64,000 nucleotides of DNA, taken from NCBI RefSeq assembly GCF_011303555.1, contig NZ_CP049868.1:4650001-4714000 (forward strand), read 5' to 3'. Source of the DNA: Pedobacter sp. HDW13 (GTDB taxonomy: Bacteria > Bacteroidota > Bacteroidia > Sphingobacteriales > Sphingobacteriaceae). This document shows positions 1 through 8,823 of the stretch, in pieces. Under the pieces are notes generated by a model. It was not told the DNA's origin. It was given only the letters and a program-made list of their open reading frames with translations, and did no database searches. Numbering within the stretch: position 1 is the stretch's first letter; each line of letters begins with the position of its first letter. The position numbers were made by a program, and so were the translations under genes.

Positions 1-3000
1 GGTGGCCCTTACACTATTGAAATTTCTTTTGTTGGTTATAAGCCAGAGAAATTGACAGATGTTTACCTGAAATTAGGTGATGCTTCTGTATTAAACATTG
101 TCTTAAATGATAATTCTCAAGTACTAAGCGATGTTGTAGTAAGAGGTACTGCTTCAGCCAGTAAATCAAAAACTGGTATGGCAACTGCCATTTCTAGAAA
201 ACAAATCGAAGAGTTGCCTGCAATTTCAAGGAGTTTAACAGATTTGACAAGATTAACTCCTCAATCAAGCTCTGCAGGTAATGGATTCTCATTCGCTGGT
301 AGAAATGCATTATTTAATTCATTAACACTTGATGGTGCTCAAATGAATAATGTTTTTGGTCTTTCATCTTTACCAGGAGGACAAACAAATGCTCAACCGT
401 TTACACTTGATGCATTAGAAGAATTACAAATAAATTTAGCTCCTTACGATGTTAAACAAAGTGGCTTTACCGGAGCTGGAGTTAATGCTGTAACCAAATC
501 TGGAACGAACAAGTTTTCAGGATCAATTTATAGCTATTATAAAAATCAAAACCTTCAGGGATATAAAGTTGGTGATACGCAATTACCAAAAGGTAGTGGT
601 GATGCTTTTTCTAACAAACAATTGGGATTTAGATTAGGTGGACCAATAGTAAAGAATAAATTATTCTTTTTTGTAAATGGTGAAATCAGCAGAAGAACTG
701 CGCCATTCTCGACACTTCAAGTAGACAGAGGGACATCAAAAGGTGCTAATATTTCAAGAGTAACTTTTAACGATATGTTGACTGTTAAAAATTTAGTGCA
801 ATCTAGATTTGGCTATGACCCGGGAGAAATTGATGGCTACAGTAACTTAACTGAAGCAAATAATCTTACAGCAAGATTGGATTGGAACATTAGTAATTCT
901 CAAAGGTTAACCGTTAGGTATAATTACTTAAATTCATTTGACGATAAGGCACCAAGTGGTTCTGGGTCTAGGAACGGTCGTGGGCCAAGTCCTCAATCGA
1001 TGATTTTTTCAAATCTTAGATATAAACAATATAATAATTTAAATTCAGTAACAGCTGAATTGAATTCTAGATTTGGTAATAAGTTCGCTAATAATTTGCA
1101 ACTAATCTATTCAGGATTTAGGGATTATAGAGAACAAAATGGAGGAGCATTTCCTTTAGTGGATATAGAAGATGGAAATGGAAATAATTATATTTCATTA
1201 GGTTCTGAGCCATTTAGTGGTTTAAATAGATTAAATCAAGATATTTATACTTTAAATGAGAACTTTAACATTTTTGCTGGTAATCACACCATCACTTTAG
1301 GTGGAACTGTTGGATATCAAAAGTTTGCGAATGCTTTTGCTCAATTCTTTAGTGGTCAATTTAGATACAAAAGTTTATCAGATTTTGTTGCAGCAGCAAA
1401 TGGTAACAATTCAATCGTGCCGCTTCAATATCAGTTAACCTATTCAGCAGACGCATCGAATCCACAGCCATATGCAATATTTAGTCAGATGCCAGTTGCT
1501 TTCTACGCTCAGGATGAATGGTATATTAAACCTAATTTTAAACTATCATATGGTTTAAGATTAGATGTACCTATCTATACAGCAGATATTCAATCTAATC
1601 CTCGAGTAACCGATGCTTCTTTTAGAGATGGTGAAAAATTGGATGTTGGTCAGCTTCCAAAAACGCAATTGCTATTTTCTCCTAGATTAGGATTTAACTG
1701 GGATGTATTAAAGGATTCTAGATTAATCATTAGAGGAGGGTCTGGTATTTTCACAGGAGCTTCAACAGGCGTATGGTTAACCAATCAAGCTGGTAATACA
1801 GGTTTAATGTTCGGATCTGATCTATTGACAAATCCAACAAATCGTCCATTTAACCCTAATCCATCTGCTTATATTCCAACCAACGTAAATATACCTTCTA
1901 CTTTTGCTATTAATTTGACATCACCTAATTTTAAATTACCTCAGATTTGGAGATCAAGTTTAGCATTTGATTATAAATTACCTGGTGGTATATTGGCTAC
2001 TGTTGAGGGAATGTATACTAAATCTATTAACGAGATTTATCACAGAAACGCAAACCTAGTTAACGCAGCTGGTACATATTCTGGAACAGGAGATACAAGG
2101 CCATATTTCCCTGGTGTTACAGCTACTTCAAATGCAAGTGCTGCACCTAACAGAGTAAACTCATTTATCACTAACGCTATTGTGCTTGACAATACTAATC
2201 AAGGTTATGCATGGAATGTTACTGCACAATTGCAAAAAAGATTTGGTAGTATTGCTGATGTAATGGTTGCCTATACCAGAAGTGATGCTAGAGACATAAC
2301 CTCTAACCCAGGTTCGCAAGCTAATTCTGCATATTCTGGAAATCCAATTATAGGAGATCCAAATGTACCAACATTAGCTTATAGTAGTTTTGTTGTTAAG
2401 AACCGTATCATTGCTTCTGTAAACTTTAACTTTAAAATAATTCCTAATTCTACAACATCACTAGGGTTTATTTATGAAGGATCACCTTATGGTGATAATT
2501 TTGGAAACACAAGGTTCTCTTATCAAGCTGGTGATATTAACGGAGATGGTAACGCTAACGACTTGATGTATGTTCCTAAAGATATCAATGATATCCAACT
2601 GCAAGCAATAACAGGTGCAAATGCCGAAAGTATAGCTTCTCAGTGGAATAGACTTAATCAATATATTGATCAGGATAAGTATTTAAGTACCAGAAGAGGT
2701 CAGTATTCAGAGAGAAATGGAGCTGAATATCCTTGGGCTAATCGTGTGGATGTAAGAATTATGCAGGAAATCCGTACTCTGTTTGGTAAAGAGAATGGAA
2801 ACAGATTTAACCTGAGCTTAGATATTGTGAACTTTGGTAATTTATTAAATAAAAATTGGGGTTTAACCAAAATTCCTAATCTTACAACTCCTTTGGTTTT
2901 TCAAGGTAGAGATGCAGGAACTGGTAGACCTAAATATACTGTTAATCAGAACTTAGGAACTAGTACTTTTAGAGATAATACTAGTTTTGCTTCACGTTAC

Positions 3001-3036
3001 CAAATCCAGGTAGGTGCTAGATACAGTTTTAATTAA
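1..3036 (+). CDS. TonB-dependent receptor, Oar-like (5' end outside window)
   Basis: The frame is open from base 1, so the gene starts before the window; about 1011 residues are visible. The first residues (GGPYTIEISFVGYK) are the end of a carboxypeptidase-regulatory-like domain. A plug domain follows, with the SRSLTDLTRLTPQ segment typical of Oar-like receptors, then a long beta-barrel ending in the aromatic-terminated strand VGARYSFN. Such proteins sit in the outer membrane and import or export large substrates using TonB energy; the substrate cannot be told from sequence. It is a clear relative of the receptor at 40048-43359 (shared plug phrases RSxTDxTRLTPQ, APYDVK/APFDVK, GxGVNAVTxSGTNK). 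Codon use is AT-rich with AGA as the dominant Arg codon, unlike that relative. A terminator follows directly. Confidence 0.93.
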   Translation, partial: GGPYTIEISFVGYKPEKLTDVYLKLGDASVLNIVLNDNSQVLSDVVVRGTASASKSKTGMATAISRKQIEELPAISRSLTDLTRLTPQSSSAGNGFSFAGRNALFNSLTLDGAQMNNVFGLSSLPGGQTNAQPFTLDALEELQINLAPYDVKQSGFTGAGVNAVTKSGTNKFSGSIYSYYKNQNLQGYKVGDTQLPKGSGDAFSNKQLGFRLGGPIVKNKLFFFVNGEISRRTAPFSTLQVDRGTSKGANISRVTFNDMLTVKNLVQSRFGYDPGEIDGYSNLTEANNLTARLDWNISNSQRLTVRYNYLNSFDDKAPSGSGSRNGRGPSPQSMIFSNLRYKQYNNLNSVTAELNSRFGNKFANNLQLIYSGFRDYREQNGGAFPLVDIEDGNGNNYISLGSEPFSGLNRLNQDIYTLNENFNIFAGNHTITLGGTVGYQKFANAFAQFFSGQFRYKSLSDFVAAANGNNSIVPLQYQLTYSADASNPQPYAIFSQMPVAFYAQDEWYIKPNFKLSYGLRLDVPIYTADIQSNPRVTDASFRDGEKLDVGQLPKTQLLFSPRLGFNWDVLKDSRLIIRGGSGIFTGASTGVWLTNQAGNTGLMFGSDLLTNPTNRPFNPNPSAYIPTNVNIPSTFAINLTSPNFKLPQIWRSSLAFDYKLPGGILATVEGMYTKSINEIYHRNANLVNAAGTYSGTGDTRPYFPGVTATSNASAAPNRVNSFITNAIVLDNTNQGYAWNVTAQLQKRFGSIADVMVAYTRSDARDITSNPGSQANSAYSGNPIIGDPNVPTLAYSSFVVKNRIIASVNFNFKIIPNSTTSLGFIYEGSPYGDNFGNTRFSYQAGDINGDGNANDLMYVPKDINDIQLQAITGANAESIASQWNRLNQYIDQDKYLSTRRGQYSERNGAEYPWANRVDVRIMQEIRTLFGKENGNRFNLSLDIVNFGNLLNKNWGLTKIPNLTTPLVFQGRDAGTGRPKYTVNQNLGTSTFRDNTSFASRYQIQVGARYSFN

Positions 3037-3060
3037 TTATAGTCTACGATGATTTTTTAA

Positions 3061-3087
3061 GCCCTGATCAATTGATCGGGCTTTTTT
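3061..3087 (+). terminator. Rho-independent terminator after the Oar-like receptor
   Basis: A 9-bp stem (GCCCTGATC / GATCGGGC with one G-U pair) closes a short AATT loop and is followed by CTTTTTTG. It lies 25 bases past the receptor stop codon, between two convergent genes. Confidence 0.85.
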
Positions 3088-3118
3088 GTTGGTATTGATT
3101 GGGATAGACGAAATTCGA

Positions 3119-3754
3119 TTAAATTATTGTTTTCTTAACCCTGGCTGGTACTCCTGCTACCATTACATTTTCGGGTACATTCTGCGTAACTGATGCTCCT
3201 GCGGCGATGTAAGCGCCTTTGCCAATGGTTAGTCCTGGTATTATGGTTGCACCTGCACCTATAAATACACCTTCCTGAATATGAACATTGCCTGCAACGG
3301 TAACACCGGGCGATATGGTTACGTAATCGTCAATAATGCAATCGTGGCTAATGTTGCAAAGGGTATTGATAATGCAGTGGTTGCCGATATTAACCTGGGC
3401 ATTAATTACCCCTCCGGGCGCAATACAGTTGCCTGTACCCATTTTTAGCGTCGGGCTTAAGTAATTGTGCGGATGGATAATATTGATGAAGCTGTAGCCC
3501 TTTTCTGTTAGCAGGCTAATTATCGATTTCCGTTGATAGTTGCCAATAGCTCCAATAAGTGCAAGTTCTGGTGAAGCTGGATATTGTTTGATGAAATCGA
3601 GCAGCTGAATAACCGGTTTACGGAGGCTGGAATGCTGATCATGATGATCGACATTGATGACGTAGCCTGCTAAGTTATACTCCTGGTGACTGTTAAAATA
3701 TTCGCTAACTTCTGTAGCGTGTTTACCAGCACCCAGAACATATACGTCGATCAT
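3119..3754 (-). CDS. NeuD/PglD-like sugar O-acyltransferase (hexapeptide repeat)
   Basis: A 211-residue protein of the NeuD/PglD family. Residues 2-80 form the nucleotide-binding-like N-terminal domain (VYVLGAGKHATEV). Residues 85-205 are left-handed beta-helix hexapeptide repeats with the conserved NISHDC histidine segment, ending in the family signature VAGVPARVKK. Members transfer an acetyl group from acetyl-CoA to an amino- or hydroxy-sugar used in surface glycans. The neighbours are not glycan genes, so the acceptor sugar cannot be inferred. It is transcribed convergently with the upstream receptor. Its length is normal for the family and the ATG start fits the family N-terminus. Confidence 0.85.
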   Translation of the reverse strand: MIDVYVLGAGKHATEVSEYFNSHQEYNLAGYVINVDHHDQHSSLRKPVIQLLDFIKQYPASPELALIGAIGNYQRKSIISLLTEKGYSFINIIHPHNYLSPTLKMGTGNCIAPGGVINAQVNIGNHCIINTLCNISHDCIIDDYVTISPGVTVAGNVHIQEGVFIGAGATIIPGLTIGKGAYIAAGASVTQNVPENVMVAGVPARVKKTII

Positions 3755-3820
3755 GATGTTTATTCCAATTAGGTGTAATTTGTTAACGTTGAATATACGT
3801 TTATAGATATGGATTTGGAC

Positions 3821-3858
3821 AATGTATCGGTAAAAAGGTTTAATGTATCGATAAAGGT
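3821..3858. repeat. Short direct repeat upstream of the NeuD-like gene
   Basis: AATGTATCGGTAAAAAGGT (3821-3839) is repeated as AATGTATCGATAAAGGT (3842-3858), 21 bases start to start. It sits 67-104 bases upstream of the minus-strand acyltransferase start, where an operator could lie. No function is shown. Confidence 0.45.
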
Positions 3859-4177
3859 ATAGTTGCTTTTAAGGTTGTTTTGGTTTTTGTACGCTTAATA
3901 TTATTTACATTTTTCAGAACAAAGCGATCATTCGTCCGATTTGAAAGAAATAGCGTGAGATACCTTTTTTAAAACCTTTGCTGAAGAAAGCTTGACATCC
4001 ATTATCAGGAAAAGAAGGTCGATGAAGGAGAGTACCTATCCTAGATTTGTAGAAAGGACATAAATAAAAAAGAGGTTGCCTTGTAAAGATATAGTTTGGC
4101 TATGAACTTGCTTCAACTTACTGAAGATTTTGGCAAGCCCTTCGGCAAGGTACCATTGACAGACCCAAGAGAAGAAT

Positions 4178-4296
4178 CGTCATTTCGACTGAAGCCAACC
4201 GGTTTTTCACCGGTGGCGGAATGCCTGCCCGTACAGGCGGGGAGAAATCTATCGAGGCAGATTTCTCGACTACGCTGCACTTCGCTCGAAATGACG
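4178..4296. repeat. Composite palindromic intergenic repeat, copy A
   Basis: Outer inverted arms CGTCATTTCGACTGAAG (4178-4194) and CTTCGCTCGAAATGACG (4280-4296) enclose inner perfect arms GAGAAATCT / AGATTTCTC (4242-4250, 4259-4267). Two further small hairpins lie inside: ACCGG/CCGGT at 4198-4214 and GCCTG/CAGGC at 4223-4239. A related copy lies at 10309-10421. This is a REP/MITE-like non-coding element. The rest of the 655-base gap (3755-4409) shows no convincing gene. Confidence 0.8.
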
Positions 4297-4409
4297 ACCC
4301 TGAGTGGGCTGTTACTAATATTGATCTTTATGCAATAAATTATTCCTCAGATGACAATACTATATTTTAGGCAACTCTTTTAATAACTTAAAGAAGCCAG
4401 TGCTTATAA

Positions 4410-4805
4410 TTACTTACCTGGTTCTGTTTTACCATTGTGGCAGGTTATACAGGCAATTTGGGTAATGGTTTTTCCTTCCTGCAGGGCGTTGTGGAAATAT
4501 TTCTTATTGATCTTAGCCGTCATGCGCATCATTTTACGGGCTGTTTCCTTCTCAGGTTTTTCATCGCTGGCGAAATCCATTTTCCTCGGGTTATCTTTCA
4601 TTGAGGCATGGCAATGGCTACAACGTACGCCTAAAGCCAGCTTAAAATCGTCCATTACTTTGTCGAGTTCTTCCTTGCTGATGTTTTTAGGCAATACCTT
4701 TAAATTTTTTGCTTTTGGCTCTGGTTCAGGTTTAGGCATAAAGGCGCTCAGGCTAAATGCAAAGCAAGCCAATAAGGCCATTACGATGGTCTTTTTATAA
4801 TTCAT
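4410..4805 (-). CDS. Small periplasmic di-heme c-type cytochrome
   Basis: A 131-residue protein with an N-terminal signal peptide (about residues 1-22) and two heme-binding CxxCH motifs, CSHCH at 62-66 and CITCH at 119-123. The spacing and the surrounding sequence resemble the cytochrome c domain of photosynthetic reaction-centre subunits, which is common as small stand-alone proteins in non-photosynthetic Bacteroidota. It is probably a periplasmic or membrane-associated electron carrier. No oxidase or dehydrogenase gene lies next to it, so its partner is unknown. The start follows a purine-rich stretch and gives a good signal peptide. Confidence 0.82.
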   Translation of the reverse strand: MNYKKTIVMALLACFAFSLSAFMPKPEPEPKAKNLKVLPKNISKEELDKVMDDFKLALGVRCSHCHASMKDNPRKMDFASDEKPEKETARKMMRMTAKINKKYFHNALQEGKTITQIACITCHNGKTEPGK

Positions 4806-4922
4806 GTTCTGTTGGTTTGTATAACTAATATAATCCTTTTTCTATTGTAGAAAATGACTTTAACAGATTGTAATGAATTTATTTCAATAGCTGAGGTAAG
4901 GTGGAGGAATCGGTTTAAAAGA

Positions 4923-4951
4923 AAAGGCTTCGGAGTTTATCCAAAGCCTTT
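4923..4951 (-). terminator. Terminator after purM
   Basis: Read on the minus strand, AAAGGCTT ... AAGCCTTT forms an 8-bp stem followed by TTCTTTT. It lies 23 bases past the purM stop codon. Confidence 0.75.
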
Positions 4952-4973
4952 ATGTTAAGTGCGAAGCGGGAGC

Positions 4974-6155
4974 TTAGTTGTAAACAAATGTTCCTTTTTC
5001 GCTTTCTATTGTTACTTGTTTTTGTTCGCCTTTTTCTACCCGGCCAATAATTTTGGCGTCGATATTAAAGCTTTTCGAAATTTCGATAATGCTGGCAGCA
5101 ATATCCTGTGGCACATATAGCTCCATACGGTGCCCCATGTTAAACACTTTGTACATTTCTTTCCAATCAGTACCCGATTCTTCCTGTATGAGTTTAAATA
5201 GCGGCGGTACAGGGAATAAATCGTTTTTAATGACGTGGATATCGTCGTTAACGAAATGCAATACCTTGGTTTGTGCACCACCACTGCAATGTACAATGCC
5301 ATTAATCTGACTGCGGTGTTTTTCCAGTATCTGTTTAATTACAGGTGCATAGGTACGGGTAGGTGAAAGTACCAGTTTACCTACTGTTATTTTGCCATGG
5401 CCTTCGATATCGATTTCGTCGGTTAGTTTTTTGCCGCCTGAGAAAACCAGATCAAAAGGCACTGCAGGGTCGAAGCTTTCAGGGTAAGCATTGGCAACCG
5501 ATTTATCAAATACATCGTGACGGGCAGAGGTTAGTCCGTTTGAGCCCATACCACCGTTGTATTCTGTTTCGTACGTAGCTTGCCCCGATGAGGCCAGGGC
5601 TACAATTACGTCGCCAGGTTTAATGTTATCGTTGCTGATGATCTCTTCGCGCTTTAAGCGGCAGGTAACGGTAGAATCAACAATAATGGTACGTACAAGA
5701 TCGCCCACATCGGCTGTTTCGCCACCGGTAGAGTAAATTGAAATGTCTTGCTCGCGCAGATCGGCCAAAATTTCTTCGGTACCGTTAATTACAGCTGCAA
5801 TTACTTCGCCCGGAATCAGGTTTTTATTACGGCCTATGGTTGATGACAGGAGGATGTTATCGGTAGCACCTACACAAATCAGGTCATCAATATTCATAAT
5901 GATGGCATCTTGCGCAATACCTTTCCAAACTGAAATATCGCCGGTTTCTTTCCAATATACGTAGGCTAAAGATGATTTGGTACCTGCGCCATCGGCATGC
6001 ATGATATTGCAATAAGCCTCATCTCCACCTAAAATATCGGGGATGATTTTGCAGAATGCTTTTGGGAAAATTCCTTTATCGATGTTTTTGATGGCATTGT
6101 GCACATCTTCTTTTGAGGCAGAAACGCCACGTTGATTGTACCTGTTATCACTCAT
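4974..6155 (-). CDS. purM: Phosphoribosylformylglycinamidine cyclo-ligase (AIR synthase)
   Basis: PurM closes the imidazole ring in purine synthesis: FGAM plus ATP gives AIR. The 393-residue protein starts at MSDNRYNQRGVSA, the usual Bacteroidota PurM N-terminus. An in-frame upstream extension of 38 codons reads through low-complexity repeats and is rejected. Visible family segments are HADGAGTKSSL, the STGGETADVGD ATP/substrate loop, GMGSNGLTSARH and FNMGHRME near the C-terminus. A promoter-like TATCTTTG ends only 6 bases before the ATG. A terminator follows. purL, the preceding pathway step, lies 4.4 kb away on the same strand but is separated by other genes. Confidence 0.92.
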   Translation of the reverse strand: MSDNRYNQRGVSASKEDVHNAIKNIDKGIFPKAFCKIIPDILGGDEAYCNIMHADGAGTKSSLAYVYWKETGDISVWKGIAQDAIIMNIDDLICVGATDNILLSSTIGRNKNLIPGEVIAAVINGTEEILADLREQDISIYSTGGETADVGDLVRTIIVDSTVTCRLKREEIISNDNIKPGDVIVALASSGQATYETEYNGGMGSNGLTSARHDVFDKSVANAYPESFDPAVPFDLVFSGGKKLTDEIDIEGHGKITVGKLVLSPTRTYAPVIKQILEKHRSQINGIVHCSGGAQTKVLHFVNDDIHVIKNDLFPVPPLFKLIQEESGTDWKEMYKVFNMGHRMELYVPQDIAASIIEISKSFNIDAKIIGRVEKGEQKQVTIESEKGTFVYN

Positions 6156-6161
6156 GTTGCG

Positions 6162-6169
6162 CAAAGATA
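6162..6169 (-). promoter_or_regulatory. -7 element abutting the purM start
   Basis: TATCTTTG on the minus strand matches the Bacteroidota TAnnTTTG -7 element. Only GCGCAA separates it from the ATG at 6155, so the transcript would have almost no leader. No clear -33 partner is seen. Confidence 0.5.
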
Positions 6170-6177
6170 ACTTTTTA

Positions 6178-6370
6178 AGGTGGAAGGTAAAAGGGTAGAA
6201 GGTAAAAGGTTGATAGAAAATCCGAAATCTCAAGTCGGGAGTCAGAAGTTTTTTACCACAAAGGCACAAAGCACAGAAAGGTTAATAATAAGCAATTATC
6301 AATAACCAGTTTGCAGTACTATTGAACCAATTTTGCAGTTTTCAATTGACAGTTTGCAGTACTAATGAAC
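6178..6370. repeat. Degenerate short repeats upstream of purM
   Basis: GGAAGGTAAAAGG and GTAGAAGGTAAAAGG stand in tandem near 6180-6210. CAGTTTGCAGTACTATTGAAC at 6307-6327 recurs as CAGTTTGCAGTACTAATGAAC at 6350-6370, with a partial copy between. There is no coding potential. It fills the gap between glnN and purM. Confidence 0.7.
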
Positions 6371-6389
6371 TATTGAGCCAATAAACCAT

Positions 6390-6421
6390 AAAAAAGGGCG
6401 TAAAGTGCACACTTTACGCCC
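6390..6421 (-). terminator. Terminator after glnN
   Basis: A perfect 12-bp stem, GGGCGTAAAGTG / CACTTTACGCCC with a 2-base loop, is followed on the minus strand by TTTTTTATGG. It lies 24 bases past the glutamine synthetase stop. Confidence 0.9.
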
Positions 6422-6445
6422 GATAAGCTTAAAACCTTGCGGTTA

Positions 6446-8620
6446 TTATTTCATGAATAACAATTCTCTGAATTTTGGTAAAGGCCAAACGCTATCGTCA
6501 ACGATTTGCTCTAGTTTATCAGCGTGGTAACGGATGGTATCGAAGTAAGATTTAACTTTCTCATCGTAAGCAATCGCTTTTTCGCGGGTGTCTTCCAATT
6601 TGTTGGTTACTTTACGTTCTTCTAACATCGCATCGATATTACTCTTAACGATATCTAAGTGCTCAGATAGTTTTTTAACAATTTCTAATGAAGATTTGCT
6701 ATCAACACCAAGTTCTTTTAATCCTTTAACGTTTTCGATTAATGAATTTTGGTAAGCAATTACAGCAGGGATAATAGCAGTGTTAGCAACTTCGCCCATT
6801 ACACGTGCTTCGATCTGTAATTTTTTGTAGAAGTTTTCTAACATGATTTCATGACGGGCATGAATTTCACGTGCGCTATAAATACCAGTTGTTGCAAATA
6901 ACTCAGCCGATTTCTCAGTTAAGTAAGCATCTAAAGCTTTAGGTGTAGTTTTGATGTTTGATAAACCGCGTACTGCAGCTTCATCTTCCCACTCCTGGCT
7001 GTAACCATTACCTTCGAAACGGATTGCTTTTGATTCTTTGATGTATTTTTTGATTACTGTTAATAAAGCGATGTCTTTTTTATCACCTTTCTTAATTAAC
7101 TTATCAACTTCAGCTTTAAATTTAACCAATTGCTCGGCCATGATCGCGTTTAAGATCGTCATTGGAGCAGAAGAGTTTGCAGACGAACCTACAGCTCTTA
7201 ACTCAAATTTGTTACCTGTAAAGGCGAAAGGTGAAGTACGGTTACGGTCGGTGTTATCTAATAAAATCTGAGGGATTTTAGGGATACCTAACCAAAGTGC
7301 GTTATCTTCTTTGATTTTTTTGCTGATACGTGAGTGCTCGATCTCGTCTAATACATCGTTCAATTGCGAACCTAAGAAGATGGAGATAATTGCAGGTGGC
7401 GCCTCGTTAGCACCTAAACGGTGATCGTTGCTTACTGATGCAATACTTGCACGTAATAAATCTGCATGCTCGCTAACTGCTTTAATGGTGTTAACAAAGA
7501 AAGCAAGGAACATTAAGTTGTTTTTTGGCGTTTTACCTGGTGCCAATAAGTTTTTACCAGTATCTGTAATTAACGACCAGTTATTGTGTTTACCTGATCC
7601 GTTGATACCTGCGTATGGTTTTTCGTGTAATAAAACACGGAAGTGGTGACGACGGGCAACTTTTTCCATCAAATCCATCAACAATTGGTTGTGATCGATA
7701 GCTAAGTTGATTTCTTCATAAATTGGCGCACACTCGAACTGAGAAGGTGCAACCTCATTGTGACGGGTTTTTAAAGGAATACCTAATTTTAAAGCTTCGT
7801 TTTCGAAATCTACCATGTAAGTGAATACACGCTCAGGAATAGAACCGAAATAGTGATCTTCTAATTGCTGACCTTTAGCAGACATGTGTCCGAATAAAGC
7901 ACGGCCAGTTAATAATAAATCCGGACGGGCGTTGAATAACGACTCATCAACAAGGAAATATTCTTGCTCAATACCTAAAGAAGCATTTACTTTAGTGATG
8001 CTCTTATCGAAATACTGGCAAACATCAACAGCAGCTTTATCTAATGCAGCTAATGCTTTTAATAAAGGTGCTTTATAATCTAAAGCTTCGCCAGTGTATG
8101 ATACGAAAACTGTAGGGATGCAAAGAGTTTTACCTGCTTTACTTTCCATAATGAAGGCCGGAGATGAAGGATCCCATGCAGTATAACCACGAGCTTCGAA
8201 AGTGTTACGGATACCACCGTTAGGGAAACTCGATGCATCTGGCTCTTGCTGAACCAAAGCGCTACCTGCAAATTTTTCGATTGCGCCTTCTCCGCTAGGC
8301 TCAAAAAACGAATCGTGTTTTTCGGCTGTAGTACCTGTTAAAGGCTGGAACCAGTGTGTATAGTGGGTTGCACCAGCAGCCATTGCCCATGATTTCATGG
8401 CGGTAGCAATCTGGTTTGCGTCTTCTGCGTTAATTAACTCACCTTGGTTGATAGATGAAATTAATTTCTCATACACGTCTTTAGATAAGAAATCTCTCAT
8501 TTTTTTCTTATCAAATACATTAGCGCCAAAAAAGTCAGAGATTTTTGCTGAAGGAGATTTAACTTCTGGTGAAATTCTGTTTTGAGCCTCTTTTAATGCG
8601 ATGGTTCTTAAGCTTTTCAT
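6446..8620 (-). CDS. glnN: Glutamine synthetase type III
   Basis: A 724-residue GSIII enzyme, the large form typical of Bacteroidota, making glutamine from glutamate, ammonia and ATP. Family hallmarks visible include the GSIII N-terminal region (residues about 60-170), the catalytic segments LGIEQEYFLVD, TRHNEVAPSQFE and GINGSGKHNNWS, and the substrate-binding NRTSPFAFTGNKFE. The C-terminal extension of about 130 residues is characteristic of type III. It is monocistronic, with a TATTTTTG -7 element upstream and its own terminator. Arg codons are mainly CGT, as expected of a well-expressed gene. It is a main route for ammonium assimilation. Confidence 0.96.
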   Translation of the reverse strand: MKSLRTIALKEAQNRISPEVKSPSAKISDFFGANVFDKKKMRDFLSKDVYEKLISSINQGELINAEDANQIATAMKSWAMAAGATHYTHWFQPLTGTTAEKHDSFFEPSGEGAIEKFAGSALVQQEPDASSFPNGGIRNTFEARGYTAWDPSSPAFIMESKAGKTLCIPTVFVSYTGEALDYKAPLLKALAALDKAAVDVCQYFDKSITKVNASLGIEQEYFLVDESLFNARPDLLLTGRALFGHMSAKGQQLEDHYFGSIPERVFTYMVDFENEALKLGIPLKTRHNEVAPSQFECAPIYEEINLAIDHNQLLMDLMEKVARRHHFRVLLHEKPYAGINGSGKHNNWSLITDTGKNLLAPGKTPKNNLMFLAFFVNTIKAVSEHADLLRASIASVSNDHRLGANEAPPAIISIFLGSQLNDVLDEIEHSRISKKIKEDNALWLGIPKIPQILLDNTDRNRTSPFAFTGNKFELRAVGSSANSSAPMTILNAIMAEQLVKFKAEVDKLIKKGDKKDIALLTVIKKYIKESKAIRFEGNGYSQEWEDEAAVRGLSNIKTTPKALDAYLTEKSAELFATTGIYSAREIHARHEIMLENFYKKLQIEARVMGEVANTAIIPAVIAYQNSLIENVKGLKELGVDSKSSLEIVKKLSEHLDIVKSNIDAMLEERKVTNKLEDTREKAIAYDEKVKSYFDTIRYHADKLEQIVDDSVWPLPKFRELLFMK

Positions 8621-8640
8621 TAATTTGTTATGTTTTTTGT

Positions 8641-8648
8641 CAAAAATA
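8641..8648 (-). promoter_or_regulatory. -7 promoter element of glnN
   Basis: TATTTTTG on the minus strand matches TAnnTTTG and lies 20 bases before the ATG, leaving a short leader. The shared 203-base gap to the divergent TonB gene is very AT-rich. I saw no exact element for the other direction. Confidence 0.5.
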
Positions 8649-8823
8649 GTATATTTTATTAATTTTCGTAAAATAATCGGATAAATTATATCAATTTTAT
8701 TGAAAATGAAATAAAAAAATGTTTTTCAGGTGAGAAATTTCATTTTTTGTAAAGAAAACAGATTTTTTGAATGTTTTATGGAATCGGTGATTTTGGTGCA
8801 TCATGCTATAAAACTTAAAAACT

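Noticed and set aside
4096..4338. Possible 80-residue gene
   Set aside because: It runs straight through the composite palindromic repeat, has a biased composition and no family likeness; the open frame is by chance.
6156..6269. Longer PurM N-terminus
   Set aside because: The extra 38 codons read through low-complexity repeats, and the known family start is MSDNRYNQRG.
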